A stretch of DNA of 64,000 bases from CAYXGZ01 sp964464755 (GCA_964464755.1 CAYXGZ010000011.1:11282-75281), one strand, 5' to 3'. Shown: positions 8,689 to 17,379, numbered from the stretch's first letter. Program-made: numbers and translations. The notes: generated from the sequence alone by a model not told the origin.

Positions 8689-8712
8689 ATGGACACATCC
8701 ATGGACACATGG
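8689..8712 (+). repeat. Left arm-type repeat, likely recombinase or excisionase binding site
   Basis: Two copies of ATGGACACAT separated by CC. The first 19 bases recur exactly at 40563-40581, and both copies lie a short distance inside the att cores (120 and 66 bases) in the same orientation. This is the arrangement expected of arm-type sites for a tyrosine recombinase; the binding role is inferred. Confidence 0.55.
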
Positions 8713-8905
8713 CGCCCAGCCAGCTCGCCGGGCGGCCACAACATGGATTCGAGGAGCCGGAGCCCTGGAGGTAGGCAGGCAGGGCCATCGGCAACGCAGC
8801 AGCACTTCCCTTCGCGCGGAGTTCCACCCGGATCCTCCGGCGCCGGTGGATCAGGATCCGCCGACCTTCTCTTCCCGCAAGGGCCCCAAGGGCTCGGCCT
8901 GATTT

Positions 8906-8940
8906 GCGCGTCAGCGTTCGCGCAGCGAACACTGACGCGC
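8906..8940. repeat. 16-bp palindrome in island left end
   Basis: GCGCGTCAGCGTTCGC pairs with GCGAACACTGACGCGC across a three-base loop, with one mismatch. It has no T tract on either side, so it is not a standard terminator. A related shorter palindrome follows at 8983-9005. It may be a REP-like unit or a protein-binding site. Confidence 0.55.
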
Positions 8941-9451
8941 TCCCACCCGGGCCCTGGTGGGCTCCCGCGCCGTGGAAACGGCGTGTTCGCGACCCCCGCG
9001 AACACTGGCGGGCCCACCCGGGCGCGGAGCGCTCACTCGCCACTGTGGTTCGCCGCGGCCAGACGGCTTCGGCCGGCTGGGTGCGGCACTTTCCCTCCGA
9101 GGCGGCCGGGTTCGGCCGTGCGCGGTGGACACGCGTGCTCGACCCAGGGATCGAGCGAAGCCTTCCGCGGAGCGACTCGCCTTCGAGCGAGATCCCGGCG
9201 GTACGTCCCGTCCCGAGGCGCGCTCCGGCGCCTCGCGGCACGACATGGATGGAGGAGCGCGGCGGCATCGGTGTCCGGTGGAGCCGCGCGGGATCGAGTC
9301 GACATAGTGCCGCCCCCTTCCCGAAGGGGGGCGCGGCGGCCTCCGGGCACCGCGCTCAGAGTACGGCGCTGACCTCGCTCAACTCCGATTGTCTGTCGGT
9401 GTCCGTTAACGACCGGGCCCTGGATTGGGCCTCAGTATTGAAGGGCTTGCC

Positions 9452-10354
9452 ATGGACGACGAACACGAGATCGACGACATCAACGACGGGATCGACGAGC
9501 TGCCGCTGATCCAACAGCTGGCGTCGATCGAGCGGGAGCATCAGGAGGACTCCCTGTCGACCCAGCACCACCGGGACTGGATCCTGAAGACCGTGGCGGT
9601 GCGGATCACGGAGAAGTACGGCCTCCAGAAGTGGGACAACCTCGGGCAGAAGCACGTGAACTACATCGTGAACGACTGGAAGGAGGCCGACACGGGGCGA
9701 CGCTCGATCGACGAGAAGCTCTCCGCCCTGCGCTGGCTGACCGGCAAGATCGGGAAGGCCAACCTGATGCCCCGGACCAACCGGGAGCTGGGGGTCGAGC
9801 CCGGGGCCCGCTGCACCCACGCGGGAAACGTCATCTCGGACGAGCGGCTCGCGGAGATCCGCGGAGGGATCAACGATCCCCGGGTCCAAGCGATGATCGG
9901 CCTGGGGCGGGAGTTCGGCCTGCGCCTGAAGGAGGCGTCGCTCTTCCGGCCGCACCAGGACGCGACGGGCAACTACGCGTGGGTGAAGCGGGGGACGAAG
10001 GGCGGACGCCCGAGGTACGTCGCCGTGCGGACGCAGGGCCAGCGGGACGCCCTCGAGGCGGCCCGGGCCGTCGCGGAGCCCGGGAGGGGCGTGATCCCCT
10101 CCAGCGTGGCGACGTTCGAGAAGTGGCGCCAGCACGTCTACCGGAGCTTGCGCGCCGCGGGCCTGAGCAAGGCCCGCGGCGCCACCTTCCACGACCTCCG
10201 GAGGACCTACGCGGTGCGGAGGCTGGCGGACCTGCTGAAGCGCGGCGTGGAGCGTCGCGCGGCCTCAAAGCTGGTCTCGAAGGAACTGGGGCACAGCCGG
10301 CTGGACATCCTGGATTGGTACATCGCGGCAGGCGACTTGGGGGCGGCGGCGTAA
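9452..10354 (+). CDS. Tyrosine recombinase / phage-type integrase (island left end)
   Basis: 300 residues from an ATG preceded by GAAGGG; an upstream in-frame TTG (9425) is less likely. The N-terminal half is a helical core-binding domain beginning with a very acidic stretch (DDEHEIDDINDGIDE). The catalytic domain shows the first Arg in GLGREFGLRLKEASLF, a Lys in the beta-hairpin (VKRGTKGGRP), the HxxR box FHDLRRTYAVRR, and LGHSRLDILDWYIAAG with the second His and the Tyr nucleophile. It is therefore apparently intact. It is not adjacent to the tRNA, so it may belong to an older or nested element, or be an accessory recombinase of the island. Confidence 0.85.
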   Translation: MDDEHEIDDINDGIDELPLIQQLASIEREHQEDSLSTQHHRDWILKTVAVRITEKYGLQKWDNLGQKHVNYIVNDWKEADTGRRSIDEKLSALRWLTGKIGKANLMPRTNRELGVEPGARCTHAGNVISDERLAEIRGGINDPRVQAMIGLGREFGLRLKEASLFRPHQDATGNYAWVKRGTKGGRPRYVAVRTQGQRDALEAARAVAEPGRGVIPSSVATFEKWRQHVYRSLRAAGLSKARGATFHDLRRTYAVRRLADLLKRGVERRAASKLVSKELGHSRLDILDWYIAAGDLGAAA

Positions 10355-10394
10355 GCCGCCCTGTGCCGGCGTCGGCGCTCAGGGCCCGAAAAGC

Positions 10395-10425
10395 ACGAAG
10401 CCCCGGTCGGAGACCGGGGCTTCGT
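10395..10425. terminator. 14-bp hairpin after the recombinase gene
   Basis: ACGAAGCCCCGGTC and GACCGGGGCTTCGT form a perfect 14-bp stem with loop GGA, 40 bases after the recombinase stop. There is no long T run on the plus strand, so it is either an imperfect intrinsic terminator or another kind of hairpin. Confidence 0.6.
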
Positions 10426-10497
10426 CTGAACGACGCTGCGACCCATCTGATTGGAGTCTACCCCACATAACGCCCCGGCGAGCCCGTGGCCGAACGC

Positions 10498-10716
10498 CCA
10501 CGGGTTGAGCTTCAACGACAAGGTCGGTGGGAAGCGCCTGAACCTGGAGATATTCTGGGACCTGGAAGAGGCCCAGCGGGTGGTCGTGGCGTACCGACGC
10601 GACTACAACACCGAGAGGCGGCACGGCAGCTTGGGCTACCTGATTCCGAAGGAGTTTCGGGAAGGCTGGCCGAAGGGGAGTTACATTTCGCCCGCCCCGT
10701 GCTCGCTGCGCTCGCG
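10498..10716 (+). pseudogene. Remnant of an IS3-family transposase (C-terminal end of the integrase core)
   Basis: The frame encodes GLSFNDKVGGKRLNLEIFWD and then EEAQRVVVAYRRDYNTERRH followed by GSLGYLIPKEFREG. The YNxxRxHxSLGYxxPxxF block is the conserved C-terminus of IS3-family OrfB (rve_3 domain), containing the region after the last catalytic Glu. The rest of the roughly 280-residue transposase, OrfA and terminal inverted repeats are missing. It is dead and marks past insertion activity at the island's left end. Confidence 0.75.
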
Positions 10717-10893
10717 CGGTTCGCGGGCGGGAAATAGGGAATTCGTTGGTCGAAGGTGACGGGGCGGATTACAACGAGGCGTACCGGAGAACTGTCCACG
10801 CGCGTGGTCTAGTCAATGAGGCTCACCCCGGAGCTACATTTGCCCCGATGGACCTTGCTTTGTCCGGACAGGCGGCCTACTATCATCTGCTTC

Positions 10894-11253
10894 ATGTACA
10901 TGGAACTTGGTGGCGCGCACAAGTCGATCCTGCTCGCCGTGTCGATGACCCTGCTGGCCACGATTTTGAACATCACCACCGCCTCGACTCCATTGCCCGA
11001 ACAGGTTGCCCATTTCATGGGCGCAAGCATGGACGATCATCATCACGGTGATGCCGACGACCGCCATGACGGTCCAGATGGACCGTGTCACCACAGCTCG
11101 GTGCAGTGTCATTGCACGCATGCTCCGGTCATGGAGGCGGCCGTAGTGACCCTGGTGATCCCCCCCGCCAAGTGCCGGGTGGCTGAGCTGCCGACCCTGA
11201 GTCCCGCGGACTCGCTGACGGTCAACGACGACCTCCACGTTCCTCGAGCCTGA
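10894..11253 (+). CDS. Small His-rich exported or membrane protein at the head of the pump operon
   Basis: 119 residues from the second Met of the open frame (MYMELGGAHKSI); earlier starts lack a signal-like N-terminus. One hydrophobic helix (SILLAVSMTLLATILNI) precedes a His/Asp-rich stretch (MDDHHHGDADDRHDGPDG) and a Cys/His cluster (CHHSSVQCHCTH), likely a periplasmic metal-binding segment. It lies about 90 bases upstream of the RND adaptor on the same strand. A similar arrangement (leader, His-rich run, Cys cluster, Pro-rich tail) occurs in the minus-strand gene at 32242-32661. Proteins of this kind are common beside metal pumps, but the exact role is unknown. Confidence 0.65.
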   Translation: MYMELGGAHKSILLAVSMTLLATILNITTASTPLPEQVAHFMGASMDDHHHGDADDRHDGPDGPCHHSSVQCHCTHAPVMEAAVVTLVIPPAKCRVAELPTLSPADSLTVNDDLHVPRA

Positions 11254-11262
11254 GTTCCTCCC

Positions 11263-11282
11263 GGCGCGGAGCTTACCGCGCC
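11263..11282. promoter_or_regulatory. Small hairpin between leader gene and adaptor gene
   Basis: GGCGCGG and CCGCGCC form a 7-bp stem with loop AGCTTA, just after the His-rich gene and 60 bases before the adaptor start. No T tract follows. It could stabilise or attenuate the operon transcript; this is a weak call from structure alone. Confidence 0.3.
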
Positions 11283-11345
11283 GCACGTCCGCCTTCCAAC
11301 TTCCAAACCCTGGACAGAGGCTCTCTTTCCGTTTTCAGGTGACAC

Positions 11346-12593
11346 ATGCTGAAGAATGGTCTGGCCCTGCTCGCGGCCGTGCTCGTTGGAGCGGGTGGCG
11401 CAACCGCTTACTTCCTGGGCAAGCACCGAACTGCAGCGCCCGCGGAAAAGCATGACGACCATGCCAGCCACGACCACGGCGGGCACGACGAAGGCCACCC
11501 CGAGGAAACCCAGGAGGAGGGAATCGTCAAGCTCTCGAACGAAGCTCGAAAGGCGGCCGGCATTCGAAGCGCGGCCGTGCAGAAGCAGAACCTGGCCGCG
11601 GTCGTGACAGCCACGGCGACCGTCCGGCCAAACTCCGACCGGCTGGCGCACGTGGGGGCGAAGGTCACGGGCCGGATCGTGGGGATCGCCGCCCTCCAAG
11701 GCACGCAAGTCAAGACCGGTGACCCGCTTCTTACGCTGGACAGCATCGAGGTGGGCACCGCGTCCGTCGATCTGTTGAAGGCCCGATCGGCGCTCGAGGT
11801 CGCCAGGCTCAACTTCGAACGGGAGGAGGGCCTGCTCAAGCGGAACGCGACGACGGCGGCGGCCTTCTATGAAGCCAAGGCGCAGCACGAGCATGCCAAG
11901 GCCGAATACCTGGGCGCCCGCGATCGGTTGCTGCTCCTCGGCTGGTCCCCGGAACGCGTGGACGCCCTCAAGTGGGACGAGTCCATCGATCGCAGCCGGA
12001 TCGGCGTCACCGCACCCATCGATGGGGAGGTGATCGAGAAGCACGCGACGCTCGGTGAAGTCATCAAGCCGGAGGACAGCCTCTACACGATCGCGGACTT
12101 GTCCACGGTGTGGGTGATCATCGACGTGTACCAGAGCGACGTCCGGAAGGTGCGAGAAGGGCAGGAAGTTGAGGCGACCGAACAAGGGAATCCGGGCCGC
12201 ATCTTCAAGGGAAGCGTCGCCTACGTCGGGAAGATCCTCGACGAGGAATCCCGCACGTTGAAAGTGCGCGTCGCGATCAGCAATCCCGGCGGCCTCCTCA
12301 AGCCCGGCATGTTCGTGACGGCGAGGATACTCGAGAGTCCCTCCGACCACGCGTCGGAGATGCTGGCCATCCCGGTTTCCTCGGTGCAGTGGATCAAGAA
12401 CGTACCGGTGGCCTTCATCCTGAAGGCTCCCGGCCTGTACGAGCGCCGGGCCCTCACCCTTGGAGCCCGTTTCGGCGACCACTACGAGGTTCTCGCCGGA
12501 CTGGCGGCCGGAGAACTGATCGTGACGGAGGGGAGCTTTATCCTGAAATCGGAGCTCCTCCGGTCCGAAATGGGCCACGGACACGAGCACTAA
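11346..12593 (+). CDS. RND metal-efflux periplasmic adaptor (CzcB-like)
   Basis: 415 residues with ribosome site AGGTGACAC before the ATG. The N-terminal anchor (about 1-24) is followed by a His-rich segment (EKHDDHASHDHGGHDEGH), probably a metal scavenger. The adaptor fold is complete: barrel-sandwich halves (VGAKVTGRIVGI, VTAPIDGEVIEKHATLGE), an alpha-helical hairpin between them (about 135-205), a beta-barrel (LSTVWVIIDVYQSDV) and a membrane-proximal domain near the C-terminus. It links the inner-membrane pump to the outer-membrane factor. A GHGHEH tail adds another possible metal site. The permease gene follows after 9 bases. Confidence 0.9.
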   Translation: MLKNGLALLAAVLVGAGGATAYFLGKHRTAAPAEKHDDHASHDHGGHDEGHPEETQEEGIVKLSNEARKAAGIRSAAVQKQNLAAVVTATATVRPNSDRLAHVGAKVTGRIVGIAALQGTQVKTGDPLLTLDSIEVGTASVDLLKARSALEVARLNFEREEGLLKRNATTAAAFYEAKAQHEHAKAEYLGARDRLLLLGWSPERVDALKWDESIDRSRIGVTAPIDGEVIEKHATLGEVIKPEDSLYTIADLSTVWVIIDVYQSDVRKVREGQEVEATEQGNPGRIFKGSVAYVGKILDEESRTLKVRVAISNPGGLLKPGMFVTARILESPSDHASEMLAIPVSSVQWIKNVPVAFILKAPGLYERRALTLGARFGDHYEVLAGLAAGELIVTEGSFILKSELLRSEMGHGHEH

Positions 12594-12602
12594 GGACACG
12601 CC

Positions 12603-15600
12603 ATGCTGGAAAAGGTACTGAAGTTCTCCATCGAGAACCGGGTCCTCATCATTCTCCTGACGATCGCCGCCGCGATGTTCGGAGCCCAGGCACTGCAGAG
12701 ACTCCCGATCGATGCCGTGCCGGACATCACGAACAACCAGGTGCAGATCAACATCGTCGCCAACGGCCTCTCGACGGAGGAAGTCGAGAAGCAGGTGACG
12801 TTCCCGATCGAGACGGCCTTGGCGGGGATCCCGGGGCTTCACCACACGCGCTCGATCTCCCGGAACGCATTCTCGCAGGTCACCGCGGTGTTCGAGGACC
12901 GCGTGGACATCTTCTTCGCCCGGCAGCAGATCAGCGAACGCCTGACGGAAGCGCGGGAGTCCCTGCCGCCCGGTTCCGAGCCCAGGATGGGACCGATCGC
13001 CACGGGGTTGGGCGAGGTCTACATGTGGACGGTCCGGTACGAGCATCCCGAGGGCAAGGGGGCACTCGTCAAGGACGGATCCGCCGGCTGGCAGTCCGAC
13101 GGGTCCTTCAGGACGCCGGATGGCGAGAAGTTGCGGAACGACGTGGAACGGGCCTCCTACTTGAGAACCGTGCAGGACTGGATCATCCGTCCCCAGCTGA
13201 AGGGCCTGCCCGGCATCGCGGGGATCGACGCGATCGGCGGTTACGTGAAGCAGTACATGGTCCAGCCCGACCCTTGGAAGCTGGTGTCGTTCGACATCAC
13301 GTTCCAGGAGGTCAAGGAGGCCATCGAACGGAACAACGTCAGCAAGGGGGCCGGGTACATCGAAACCCAGGGCGAGGCCTACGTGGTCCGGGCCGACGGA
13401 CGAATCGCCACGCTCGACGCCATCGGGCGGATCGTGATCGGTTCCCGCGAGGGCACCCCGTTGCTGGTCCGGGATATCGCCACGGTCGGGATCGGCAAGG
13501 AGCTGAGGACCGGCAGCGCCAGCCAGAGCGGCGCGGAGGTCGTGGTGGGCACCGCCATCATGCGAATCGGGGAGAACAGCCGCACGGTGGCGGTGGCCGT
13601 CGACGGCAAGATGGCGGAAATCCGAAAGAGCCTCCCGCCAGGGATCGTGGCGGAAGCCGTCCTGAACCGGACCAAGCTCGTCGATGCGACCATCGGCACC
13701 GTCGGCAAGAACCTCGCCGAAGGCGCCCTCCTGGTCATCGTCGTCCTCTTTGTCCTGCTCGGGAACTTCAGGGCCGCGTTCCTCACCGCGCTCGCCATTC
13801 CCCTTTCAATGCTGTTCACCGCCATCGGCATGGTCGAGTCGCGCATCAGCGGGAACCTGATGAGCCTGGGGGCCATCGATTTCGGCCTGATCGTCGACGG
13901 CGCCGTCATCATCGTGGAGAACTGCATGCGGGTCCTGGCGGAGAAGCAGCATGAGTTGGGGAGGCCCCTGACGCTGCGTGAACGGCTGGATGTCGTCCTG
14001 CGCGGCAGCCAGCAAGTCCGGCAGGCCACGGCCTTCGGCGAGGCCATCATCATCACCGTCTACATCCCGATCCTGGCCCTGACCGGAGTCGAGGGCAAGA
14101 TGTTCCACCCGATGGCGTACACCGTCATCTTCGCGCTCGCCTCCGCCTTCGTGCTCTCGCTGACGTTCATCCCCGCGATGGTGGCCATCCTGATGCGCGG
14201 GCGCATCAAGGAAGGCGAGATGTTCCTGATCCGCTGGGCGAAGGCGGCCTACGAGCCGGTCGTCCGGTTCGCGGTGGGCAACCGCCGCTCCGTCCTTGCC
14301 GGCGGGGTCCTGGCGTTCTGCATCTCCCTCCTGTTCTTCCTGGGGTTGGGCCAGGAGTTCGTGCCCACGCTGGACGAGAAGGACATCGCCATGCACGCGA
14401 TGCGGATCCCGAGCACGTCGATGACGAAGTCCACGGAGATGCAGCTCCAGCTGGAACGGGAGATCAGCGAGATGAAGGAGGTGGCGTTCATCTTCTCGAA
14501 GACCGGCACCGCGGAGATGGCCTCCGACCCGATGCCCCCGAACGTGTCGGACACGTTCGTCATCTTCAAGCCCCGGGAGGAGTGGCCGGATCCGGCGCTG
14601 CCGAAGCTCGGCTTGATCCAGAAGATCGAGACCGCCCTGGGCCACTATCCCGGCCAGAGCTACGAGTTCACGCAGCCGATCCAGATGCGGTTCAACGAGC
14701 TGATCGCCGGCGTCCGGGGCGACGTCGCCATCAAGGTCTACGGGGACGCGTTCGGTGACATGGATCGGACGGCGAACGAGATCGCGACGGCCCTTCGTAA
14801 GATCCCGGGAGCGGCGGACGTCAAGGTGGAACAAACCCAGGGCCTGCCGACGATGTCCGTGGACATCGATCGGGGCGCCATTTCACGGCTCGGCTTGAGC
14901 ATCGCCGACGTGCAGCAGGTCGTTTCCATCGCGGTGGGTGGTGAACCGGCGGGCCTGGTTTTCGAGGGAGACCGTCGATTCCAGATTGTCGTGCGACTGC
15001 CGGATTCCCTCCGCGCGGACCAGGACGTGATCGCGAACCTGCCCGTCCCCCTGCCCCGGCATGAAGGAACGACGCCCGCAACCGTCGCGGACCTGGCCGA
15101 GGAGAGAGCGGCCCCCCGGCGTCCTTTCGTCCCCTTGCGCGAGGTGGCCCGCATCGAGGTCGTAGAAGGCCTGAACCAGGTGAGTCGCGAGAATGGCAAG
15201 CGACGAATCGTCGTTCAATGCAACGTCCGAGGGCGCGATCTGGCTGGATTCGTCGAGGACGCGCAGGCGGCCATCGCGACGGGCGTCAAGATCCCCCCGG
15301 GGCAGTGGCTGGTCTGGGGGGGGCAGTTCGAGAATCTCGTTGCGGCCCGGCATCGGCTGATGATCGTCGTTCCGGTCTGCCTTTTCCTGATCTTCCTCCT
15401 CCTCTATTCGACCTTCCATTCCCTGAAGCCCGCGATCCTGGTCTTCACCGGAGTGCCCCTGGCGCTCACCGGCGGGATCCTGGCGCTCTATTACAGGGGC
15501 ATCCCCTTTTCAATCTCCGCCGCGGTGGGGTTCATCGCCTTGTCGGGAGTGGCCGTCTTGAACGGCCTCGTCATGGTGACCTTCATCAATCAGCTCCGAA

Positions 15601-15857
15601 AGGAGGGGACGGGCCTGGACGACGCGATCATCGGCGGCTCGCTGACCCGGTTGCGCCCGGTGCTCATGACCGCCCTGGTGGCGTCCCTGGGCTTCCTCCC
15701 GATGGCCCTGGCGACCGGTACGGGCGCGGAAGTCCAGCGGCCTCTCGCGACCGTGGTCATCGGCGGCCTCGTTTCCAGCACCTTGTTGACGCTGGTCCTG
15801 TTGCCAGCGCTCTATCGCATGTTCGAAGGGTCGGAATCAGAAAGGAGTCCTGCATGA
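12603..15857 (+). CDS. Heavy-metal RND permease, CzcA-like
   Basis: 1084 residues, full length for the HME-RND family, with 12 predicted membrane helices and two large periplasmic loops. The fourth helix reads DFGLIVDGAVIIVEN; the two Asp and the Glu match the proton and cation relay of CzcA-type exporters of divalent cations (zinc, cobalt, cadmium or nickel), unlike the CusA-type sequence. The periplasmic loop has an extra stretch near residues 145-185 (EHPEGKGALVKDGSAGWQ) seen in several members. The last codon overlaps the ATG of the tiny lipoprotein gene. The metal is inferred from the helix signature only. Confidence 0.93.
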   Translation: MLEKVLKFSIENRVLIILLTIAAAMFGAQALQRLPIDAVPDITNNQVQINIVANGLSTEEVEKQVTFPIETALAGIPGLHHTRSISRNAFSQVTAVFEDRVDIFFARQQISERLTEARESLPPGSEPRMGPIATGLGEVYMWTVRYEHPEGKGALVKDGSAGWQSDGSFRTPDGEKLRNDVERASYLRTVQDWIIRPQLKGLPGIAGIDAIGGYVKQYMVQPDPWKLVSFDITFQEVKEAIERNNVSKGAGYIETQGEAYVVRADGRIATLDAIGRIVIGSREGTPLLVRDIATVGIGKELRTGSASQSGAEVVVGTAIMRIGENSRTVAVAVDGKMAEIRKSLPPGIVAEAVLNRTKLVDATIGTVGKNLAEGALLVIVVLFVLLGNFRAAFLTALAIPLSMLFTAIGMVESRISGNLMSLGAIDFGLIVDGAVIIVENCMRVLAEKQHELGRPLTLRERLDVVLRGSQQVRQATAFGEAIIITVYIPILALTGVEGKMFHPMAYTVIFALASAFVLSLTFIPAMVAILMRGRIKEGEMFLIRWAKAAYEPVVRFAVGNRRSVLAGGVLAFCISLLFFLGLGQEFVPTLDEKDIAMHAMRIPSTSMTKSTEMQLQLEREISEMKEVAFIFSKTGTAEMASDPMPPNVSDTFVIFKPREEWPDPALPKLGLIQKIETALGHYPGQSYEFTQPIQMRFNELIAGVRGDVAIKVYGDAFGDMDRTANEIATALRKIPGAADVKVEQTQGLPTMSVDIDRGAISRLGLSIADVQQVVSIAVGGEPAGLVFEGDRRFQIVVRLPDSLRADQDVIANLPVPLPRHEGTTPATVADLAEERAAPRRPFVPLREVARIEVVEGLNQVSRENGKRRIVVQCNVRGRDLAGFVEDAQAAIATGVKIPPGQWLVWGGQFENLVAARHRLMIVVPVCLFLIFLLLYSTFHSLKPAILVFTGVPLALTGGILALYYRGIPFSISAAVGFIALSGVAVLNGLVMVTFINQLRKEGTGLDDAIIGGSLTRLRPVLMTALVASLGFLPMALATGTGAEVQRPLATVVIGGLVSSTLLTLVLLPALYRMFEGSESERSPA

Positions 15858-15976
15858 AGCGGATGCTCGCGTTCTTGACGGCGTTGTTTTGCGTCGTGGC
15901 GTTCACCGGTTGCGGCAAGGCCGAGGACGATCACAAGGGTCATGATCACAAGCCGGGCGAGAAGCATGACCACTAG
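15854..15976 (+). CDS. Forty-residue His-rich lipoprotein
   Basis: MKRMLAFLTALFCVVAFTGC gives a lipoprotein signal with Cys20 as the lipidated residue, followed by only 20 residues: GKAEDDHKGHDHKPGEKHDH. Five His and many Asp/Glu would form a flexible metal-binding tail at the membrane surface. The ATG overlaps the permease stop (ATGA) and AAAGGAG lies 6 bases upstream, so it is very likely translated. It may pass metal to the pump or buffer it. It is shorter than the usual size cut-off in automatic annotation. Confidence 0.75.
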   Translation: MKRMLAFLTALFCVVAFTGCGKAEDDHKGHDHKPGEKHDH

Positions 15977-16004
15977 TCCGTCGCCCTTTTCGATGGGAGC
16001 TACG

Positions 16005-17348
16005 ATGCGATGCCTTGCGATCCTGGCCGTGCCGATGGCGCTCCTGGGCGCCTGCCGGATTTCCTCTCCCCCGCCCGTCGACTTGGGCAGCTTCGGACCT
16101 GCCGAGTCGCGGTCCGCTGGGCCGCCGGGTGCCAACCCCAGTATGAAGGGCTGGCTCGATCAACTCCTGAAGCAGCCGGAACTGTCCCTGGACGACTATC
16201 TCGCGGTCGTCGATCGCCTCAGTCCCCAGCTGGAGGTCGAGCGCAGGAACGTCGACCTGGCCGTGGCGGAGGCCTGGGAGGCCAGGATCTATCCGAATCC
16301 ATCGGCCTTCGCCGGGATCGAGGACTACCCGGCCTCGGGGGGCGGGATCTCCCGATCCAAGCGAACCCTGGGCGTGGCCATCCCGGTGGTCGTCAGCGGC
16401 CGTCTTGGCATCGCCGGAACGCTCGTGGACCGGGAACGGGAGCTGGCGGCGCTCGGCTACATCTGGCGGCGCCGGGAAATCCTGAGCGCGGCCCGGCGGG
16501 CCTTCCTGCGCCACCTGGCGGCGAAGCAGGAGGCCGGTCTCGCGAGGGCGACCCGGGACATCGCCAAGACGCTGAACGATGTTACGATGGAGAGATTCAA
16601 AGCGCAGGCCATTCCGGAGATGGAGGCGCTGAAGTCGGCGGTCAATCTGGCGACCGCGGAAGCCGACGTGCGCAGCTCGGAAGCCCTGGTGGCGATCTCC
16701 GTCAAGCAGTTGACAGCCCTGACGGGGACCATCGACTTGCCCCTGGATCGATTCTCGGGCGAGTTGATCTCGAGGTACAAGGTCCCGGGTCTTGATGACC
16801 TGCGCGTACACGTGACCGGGAGCCATCCGCTGACGGAGGCGGTCCTGAAGACCAAGGAGGTGGCCCGCCTCAAGGTCGACCTCGCCCGGGCGCACGCCGT
16901 TCCAGATTTCGGGTTCCAAGTGGCGGCCGGTACCGGCTCCGAGGGCGACACCATCCTCGATGCCGGGATCGAGATCCCGCTGCCGCTCTTCAATCGAAAC
17001 CAGGCCGCCGTCGCCGCGGCCGAAATCCGGCTCCGGCAGGCGGAGCTCCACTTGGAGTCCGTCCGGACGGACCTACTGCTTCGCCTCATGGAGGCGTATC
17101 GGACCTTTACGGGAGCCCAGGACCGCGTCCGCGTCTACGAGGAGGACATCCTGCCGAAGGCCGAGAAGGCGCTCGTCCAGACCAACGAGGGTTACCGCCT
17201 CGGCAAGTTCGGATACCTGGACGTCCTGGATGCCCAGAGGACCTTGGCGGAGTCGAAGAAGTCCGCGACGACAGCGCGGGCGGACCTGAACCTGGCGGCC
17301 TCGGACCTGGAGACGCTCACCGGGCTCCGCCTCGAATCCAGGAATTAG
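16005..17348 (+). CDS. Outer-membrane factor of the metal pump (CzcC/TolC-like)
   Basis: 447 residues from the ATG at 16005, preceded by GGGAG and followed by a lipoprotein signal (MRCLAILAVPMALLGAC), so earlier in-frame Met codons are rejected. Two repeated OEP domains give the long helical barrel: the first includes NVDLAVAEAWEARIYPNPS, the second IEIPLPLFNRNQAAVAAAEI and GYRLGKFGYLDVLDAQRTL, both TolC-family hallmarks. It forms the outer channel of the tripartite exporter with the two genes upstream. It lies 28 bases after the tiny lipoprotein gene. Confidence 0.9.
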   Translation: MRCLAILAVPMALLGACRISSPPPVDLGSFGPAESRSAGPPGANPSMKGWLDQLLKQPELSLDDYLAVVDRLSPQLEVERRNVDLAVAEAWEARIYPNPSAFAGIEDYPASGGGISRSKRTLGVAIPVVVSGRLGIAGTLVDRERELAALGYIWRRREILSAARRAFLRHLAAKQEAGLARATRDIAKTLNDVTMERFKAQAIPEMEALKSAVNLATAEADVRSSEALVAISVKQLTALTGTIDLPLDRFSGELISRYKVPGLDDLRVHVTGSHPLTEAVLKTKEVARLKVDLARAHAVPDFGFQVAAGTGSEGDTILDAGIEIPLPLFNRNQAAVAAAEIRLRQAELHLESVRTDLLLRLMEAYRTFTGAQDRVRVYEEDILPKAEKALVQTNEGYRLGKFGYLDVLDAQRTLAESKKSATTARADLNLAASDLETLTGLRLESRN

Positions 17349-17379
17349 ACCAGCGACCGTTTCCAGGATCGGAGTCGAC

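Larger units (their letters stand above)
8570..9451. other. Noncoding, palindrome-rich left end of the island
   Basis: About 880 bases without a convincing gene: the open frames here show no protein-like composition or codon bias. Visible structure includes a 19-base arm-type repeat (8689-8707), a 16-bp hairpin with one mismatch (8906-8921 with 8925-8940), and a second hairpin GTGTTCGCG/CGCGAACAC (8983-8991 with 8997-9005). The word GCGAACACTG appears in both hairpins (8925-8934 and 8998-9007), so this may be a small palindromic repeat family. Several GGGCCC/CCCGGG-rich inverted segments lie between them. Confidence 0.6.

Noticed and set aside
8689..9372. Open frames in the left island end as possible small genes
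   Set aside because: They have no ribosome sites, no codon bias and are interrupted by strong palindromes in all frames.
8570..9451. CRISPR array
   Set aside because: The repeated words are within palindromes and are not regularly spaced; there are no spacers and no cas genes.
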